A DNA stretch of 64,000 bases from assembly GCF_030123405.1 (NCBI RefSeq), contig NZ_CP126110.1, positions 2,790,001-2,854,000 on the forward strand. The letters run 5' to 3'. Origin of the DNA: Neobacillus sp. WH10. Lineage in GTDB: Bacteria; Bacillota; Bacilli; Bacillales; Cytobacillaceae. The notes beneath the pieces are model-generated. The model saw only the letters and a list, made by a program, of their open reading frames with translations. It was not told the origin of the DNA and did not search any database. The stretch's first letter is position 1. Each line of letters opens with the position of its first letter. Below, piece by piece: positions 60,964 through 64,000 of this stretch. Position numbers and translations under genes: made by a program.

Positions 60964-61197
60964 TTGAATATCGCACCAATGGCGATCAATTTTTTAGGAT
61001 TTAAAGTAAATGTTATTGATAATTCCTCCTTAGTCAATTTGGGTCCTAACCAATTTATTGATCAGTTAGTTTCCTATAAAAGAAACCAGGGAATTGGTGA
61101 ACAAAATGGAGATATATCACCTATTAATATCCCCATTACATGGTTGAATGACACTGATGTAGCGGATAGCAATACAGCTAAAAACAGTATTATATAA
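60964..61197 (+). CDS. Small spore-type protein, second tandem paralogue
   Basis: 77 residues from TTG 60964 (GGGAGTGA 5 nt upstream; the GTG at 60955 lies inside that site). NIAPMAINFLGFKVNVIDNS, NLGPNQFIDQLVSYKRNQGI and NIPITWLNDTDVADSNTAKN. It shares GPNQFIDQ-VSYKRNQG-GEQNGD with the third gene at about 60 percent identity by eye. It starts 12 bp after the first gene and ends next to the start of the third. Function unknown. Confidence 0.75.
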   Translation: MNIAPMAINFLGFKVNVIDNSSLVNLGPNQFIDQLVSYKRNQGIGEQNGDISPINIPITWLNDTDVADSNTAKNSII

Positions 61198-61218
61198 ATG
61201 TTGTTAGGGGTGATTTTG

Positions 61219-61452
61219 TTGATTTTTGCGCCTATGGTGGTTAATTTTGGGGATCTAAAAGTCAATGTATTCGACAACGGTTCCGTGATGAATATGGGGC
61301 CAAACCAGTTTATTGATCAGTTTGTTTCTTATAAACGTAACCAAGGATATGGTGAACAAAATGGCGATTTTGTCCCAATGATTATCCCAATCTCCTATAT
61401 TTACGATTCTGACTTTAGTGACAGTTTGGTTGAGAAGAATAGTATTATTTAA
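61219..61452 (+). CDS. Small spore-type protein, third tandem paralogue
   Basis: 77 residues from TTG 61219, chosen because TAGGGGTGA lies 6-8 nt upstream and the resulting IFAPMVVNF aligns with NIAPMAINF of the second gene. LKVNVFDNGSVMNMGPNQFI, VSYKRNQGYGEQNGDFVPMI and DSDFSDSLVEKNSII. The earlier in-frame ATG at 61198 adds an unshared LLGVILL. All three products have 77 residues, a tight duplicate set. Function unknown; germination or coat role suspected. Confidence 0.75.
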   Translation: MIFAPMVVNFGDLKVNVFDNGSVMNMGPNQFIDQFVSYKRNQGYGEQNGDFVPMIIPISYIYDSDFSDSLVEKNSII

Positions 61453-61477
61453 TTGACTGGATTTATCCAAAATAGCC

Positions 61478-61508
61478 CAGGGGACCTCATTAAAAAGAAG
61501 TCCCCTGT
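61478..61508 (+). terminator. Terminator of the three-gene set
   Basis: CAGGGGAC and GTCCCCTG pair around an AT-rich loop, followed by a weak TATCTTTTATT. It lies 26 bp past the third stop. Confidence 0.6.
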
Positions 61509-61581
61509 ATCTTTTATTATCAAGGAACGCATCCGATCAAAAGAGTTCGGAAAAATTGAAGTCTTTTTAACCAAGAGGGTT

Positions 61582-61806
61582 TCACTTTTCCTTTTGAGCG
61601 TTCCACCATTCTCTTACATCAAAAATACCATTAACATCATTCTTTGATTTTTCAAATACTTCTACTGATTCATTTGTGGAATAGGAAAAAATATAATGTG
61701 TGGGCGTTTCGCTTAAAATTCGAAAGGAACTAATTTCACCATCTTGCATTTCGACCATATATACTTTGCCATTCAGAATCTCATTAGTAAGCGCTAAATT
61801 TTTCAT
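61582..61806 (-). CDS. Small protein of unknown function
   Basis: 74 residues. MKNLALTNEILNGKVYMVEM, SSFRILSETPTHYIFSYSTN and VNGIFDVREWWNAQKEK suggest a small beta-sheet fold with a helical end. No signal, membrane segment or Cys. GAGGGGAGAATTAA is a good ribosome binding site. No family recognised. Isolated. Confidence 0.65.
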   Translation of the reverse strand: MKNLALTNEILNGKVYMVEMQDGEISSFRILSETPTHYIFSYSTNESVEVFEKSKNDVNGIFDVREWWNAQKEK

Positions 61807-61949
61807 TTAATTCTCCCCTCTAAATAACCTATAATTTCAATTTAACAGAAAAATGGTTATTAAACTTAATGAAAATCGAAAAATAAATGAAATAACGATG
61901 GAGTGATTCATTATCACAAATAGATAAATTATAAAAGCATCCTCGAGTT

Positions 61950-62387
61950 TTAATTAGAAAAATAATAATAATAATTTCCTTCTCTTATAAAACCAATTTT
62001 TTCATAGAGTCTTTGTGCTGTCGTGTTATCCTTGGCAGTTTCTAACAAAACTCCTTTTGCCCCTGTTTCCTTAGCAAATTCAATCGCCGTTTTCATTAAT
62101 TTCTCTCCCACTCCTTGTCCACGGGCAGTTTCCTTTACAAATAAATCATTTAATACCCATGACCGCTGCATACTCACACTTGAAAACGACGGATAGAGCT
62201 GAACAAAACCAAGCGACTCATGTCCATTAAGAGCGATAAACACTACGGACTCTTCTTTCAAGATTCTTTCCGTTAAAAACTTCCTCGCACTATTCACATC
62301 AGACTTTTGGTTATAAAACACCCTGTACAAATTAAATAATTCCGTTAAAGAATCGAGTTCGTTTATGGTTACTTTTTGGATCAGCAT
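61950..62387 (-). CDS. GNAT acetyltransferase
   Basis: 145 residues, Acetyltransf_1 type. WVLNDLFVKETARGQGVGEK carries the acetyl-CoA loop (R-G-Q-G-V-G) near 95, then GVLLETAKDNTTAQRLYEKIGF with the C-terminal A-x-x-L-Y-x-x-x-G-F motif. Closest by motif are small PaiA/YhfR-like N-acetyltransferases; substrate unknown. AGGAGGAAACAA precedes the ATG. Single gene. Confidence 0.9.
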   Translation of the reverse strand: MLIQKVTINELDSLTELFNLYRVFYNQKSDVNSARKFLTERILKEESVVFIALNGHESLGFVQLYPSFSSVSMQRSWVLNDLFVKETARGQGVGEKLMKTAIEFAKETGAKGVLLETAKDNTTAQRLYEKIGFIREGNYYYYFSN

Positions 62388-62440
62388 ATTGTTTCCTCCT
62401 GTCTTAAATATAGTGAATTGCTAAAATCTAAAATACTAAC

Positions 62441-62716
62441 TTATTTTCCATGTAGAACTGGATATACAAGATGCTCTTCTCCCTTTTTTACATATACATC
62501 ATATTGTGTATTATCCTTAGAATGCACGGCGTCTCTGAAATTTAGCGGCGTTATTGTTTTATATTTAACACCTGCACTTTTTAACTTTGCAGCTATTGCA
62601 AAATACGTATCATATCCAAAAGCAGTATAGATCAATGTCCATTTCCTATTTAACATCAATTTAACAATTGAAATAATTAATGTAAATAAAATAAGAACAA
62701 ATAATACTTGATACAT
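62441..62716 (-). CDS. Small membrane-anchored protein, unknown
   Basis: 91 residues from ATG 62716 (GAGGGGGTGG 3 nt upstream; the longer frame is unlikely). One N-terminal membrane segment (YQVLFVLILFTLIISIVKLM) followed by a soluble domain with YDTYFAIAAKLKSAGVKYKT and DVYVKKGEEHLVYPVLHGK. The domain looks like a compact alpha-beta unit exposed on one side of the membrane. No family recognised. Confidence 0.6.
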   Translation of the reverse strand: MYQVLFVLILFTLIISIVKLMLNRKWTLIYTAFGYDTYFAIAAKLKSAGVKYKTITPLNFRDAVHSKDNTQYDVYVKKGEEHLVYPVLHGK

Positions 62717-62764
62717 ATTCCACCCCCTCGCACGTCCTGCTAAACCTATCAACAACCTATTCAC

Positions 62765-63257
62765 TTCTGTTCCTTATTTACTATTCTTTAAGTTTCATTT
62801 AATTCCTTTTTAGATGCTCATAATTTTAATGTTCAAAGAAAAAAGCCTTGAATTACTAAGGCAATTTCCTAAAGCGGCAGAGCATATCACCAAATTATAT
62901 TCTTTCTATATTTTAATTATTGATATTTCTTATAGAAGGTTGACTTCGGTTAAATAGTGGGAAATCCGCCATCCCTACATATCCAACACCCATAGGAATT
63001 CTCTATGCCTGTCTCAATGCCCACAATGCCCTGGGAATCCTACCCAGCTCATTCCTACGTTAAAATGTCTCAAATCATACATTTGAGCCCATCTCCTTTA
63101 TATAGGTTACTGTCTAGACTATGTTGAAACAATGGAAAGGCATGGGCGGATTTGGTGTTTTTCATAATAAATTATGTGGTGGTGTCACTTACCAGTATGG
63201 TTCTTATTAAATTACACCCTAAAAATACAGCATTAAGCTGCATATTCTCAGCTTCGA
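62765..63257. other. Intergenic region
   Basis: 490 bp without a gene. One hairpin GCCTT/AAGGC lies near 62845-62866, with weak A/T tracts. The remaining sequence shows no motif I recognise. Confidence 0.5.
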
Positions 63258-63587
63258 TCATCTTAGTGTATATTCAAGCAGCCATGCCGGTAGTGGTCCT
63301 TGGTTTCCACTTCTCCTATCCTGTTCAATTTGATCCTCCCCCTTTTTTTTCCATGATGCCATCCTCTCTGAAAAGTCTTCGCTTTCTGCAGTAAACACTG
63401 TAATGTCCGTAATAGTAGGGGGATAGGGGCTTTTTCTAATATGATTTTGAAGCTTTATCATCACTTTTTCATAGTCCATATTCGAGCAAAATTCAAACCA
63501 TCGGAGTATCGTATCATCTTTTGTTATACAGGAAGAATAAACAGATTCTATTAACACCAATAATTTGATTAATTCTTGCTTAGTCAT
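63258..63587 (-). CDS. Replicative helicase loader/inhibitor-like protein (G39P type)
   Basis: 109 residues from ATG 63587 (GAAGGAGTG 6 nt upstream; the longer frame is not family-like). TKQELIKLLVLIESVYSSCI, LRWFEFCSNMDYEKVMIKLQ and RKSPYPPTITDITVF fit the small helical domain of phage SPP1 G39P-type loader/inhibitors, where an aromatic W-x-x-x-x, L-x-x-H-x-x-x-S-x-Y-P-P-T pattern is conserved. Such genes occur as singletons in Bacillus genomes and in prophages. No other phage gene is visible, so it may be a cellular or relic copy. Confidence 0.65.
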   Translation of the reverse strand: MTKQELIKLLVLIESVYSSCITKDDTILRWFEFCSNMDYEKVMIKLQNHIRKSPYPPTITDITVFTAESEDFSERMASWKKKGEDQIEQDRRSGNQGPLPAWLLEYTLR

Positions 63588-63671
63588 TTTTTTCACTCCT
63601 TCAATCGATGCCCACTGTATCATACGTGCCCCCTTTTTATTCTTAGTTTCTAGTATTGACCAAAAATTAGA

Positions 63672-63702
63672 AAAGAGCACAAAAGCTGTGCTCTTTTTTG
63701 AT
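63672..63702. terminator. Bidirectional-type terminator
   Basis: AAAAGAGCACA and TGTGCTCTTTT form an 11-bp stem with a 5-nt loop and T tracts on both sides. It lies upstream of the helicase-loader-like gene and ends leftward transcription from the right edge. Confidence 0.85.
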
Positions 63703-63808
63703 AATTGGGTATTTTCCTTATCGATTAACGATAAAAAATACCGGCGTTAAAAATCTTAGTTAATTCAATGATCGAATGGCAAATTTTGAATTTTTAATGT
63801 GATAAAAA

Positions 63809-63967
63809 TTAAAGTGTATATAGTCTTCTGTTAAGTTGAAATTTATCTCGATATAATCCCCATAATATTTTGTTAATTCTATTTATCTCATCTCTACCAA
63901 TTAATAAATCTAATTTTATCTTCAAACATGCAATATTCTTTTTTGGAAATTCAAATAATCTACATGT
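63809..63967 (-). pseudogene. Open frame without start codon, interrupted by TGA upstream
   Basis: The minus-strand frame reads TCRLFEFPKKNIACLKIKLD, INRINKILWGLYRDKFQLNR and RLYTL before TAA at 63809. No ATG, GTG or TTG with a ribosome binding site opens it; upstream after TGA (63968-63970) the same frame gives YKTLIPRR to the window edge. It may be the end of a broken gene or of a gene running in from the right. Family unknown. Confidence 0.35.
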
Positions 63968-64000
63968 TCATCTTCTCGGGATTAAGGTTTTGTAAAAATT

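Overview
The window reads as chromosomal DNA of an aerobic, endospore-forming Bacillaceae member (Bacillus, Neobacillus or Mesobacillus type). The reasons are the low GC content, the strong GGAGG-type ribosome binding sites, and several small acid-soluble spore protein genes (tlp, sspN, sspO, sspP). Coat genes (cotM and a cotG-cotH-cotB locus), GerP-like germination genes and a citB-sspO-sspP-cotM order resembling the B. subtilis yneN/citB/cotM region point the same way. Species cannot be fixed from sequence alone. No rRNA, tRNA or CRISPR array was recognised.

Layout. 1-4.6 kb: partial SpoVK/CbxX-like AAA ATPase, tlp, sspN, an FbpB-like micro-protein, a thiol-disulfide oxidoreductase, and a class II aldolase paired with an MtnA-type isomerase. 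4.6-5.6 kb: a decayed intergenic region with an epimerase remnant and palindromic repeats. 5.6-15.4 kb: an ABC-F protein with an attenuator-like leader, aconitase, sspO, two structured elements, sspP, and the selenium block selA / cotM / Rdx (SelW-like) selenoprotein / selD. 15.5-22 kb: threonine catabolism (tdh, kbl), nitronate monooxygenase and a guanine-riboswitch xpt-pbuX operon. 22-29 kb: an ABC-F remnant, a Bce-type two-component system with its ABC transporter, and an MFS pump. 29-33.6 kb: two methyltransferases, a YjaZ-like protease and a large tandem palindromic repeat. 33.7-40 kb: a reactive-sulfur cluster (TSUP exporter, TusA, persulfide dioxygenase, rhodaneses, DsrE, CoA-disulfide reductase fusion) with repeated TACCC/GGGTA operators. 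40-42 kb: rpiA, map. 42-46.7 kb: the cotG-like/cotH/cotB-like coat locus. 46.8-50 kb: PAP2, a second nitronate monooxygenase, a DUF2500 and a DCC-family protein. 50.3-54.5 kb: trehalose operon treP-treA-treR. 54.9-64 kb: GerPF-like genes, a signal-peptide gene with an early stop, GNAT acetyltransferases, a DUF3291 protein, an SRAP (HMCES/YedK) protein, three tandem small paralogues and a helicase-loader-like gene.

The most important point is that this organism reads UGA as selenocysteine. The 79-codon gene at 13939-14178 (minus) has the Rdx/SelW CxxU motif with U encoded by TGA. selD (14316-15371) has TGA at the catalytic Cys position. Each TGA is followed within about 20 nt by a hairpin suitable as a bacterial SECIS element. 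selA lies 1.1 kb away. selB and selC (tRNA-Sec) were not found and must lie elsewhere. A standard stop-at-TGA gene caller loses the Rdx gene and truncates selD.

Other signals worth attention are two dispersed copies of a long element whose core is a 52-bp palindromic unit (2 copies in one, 6 in the other), a four-armed cloverleaf-like repeat after sspO, a CotG-like protein made of twelve 12-residue Ser/Gly/Glu repeats beside the CotH kinase, and an isolated isomerase-aldolase pair that may dispose of 5-deoxyribose or methylthioribose.
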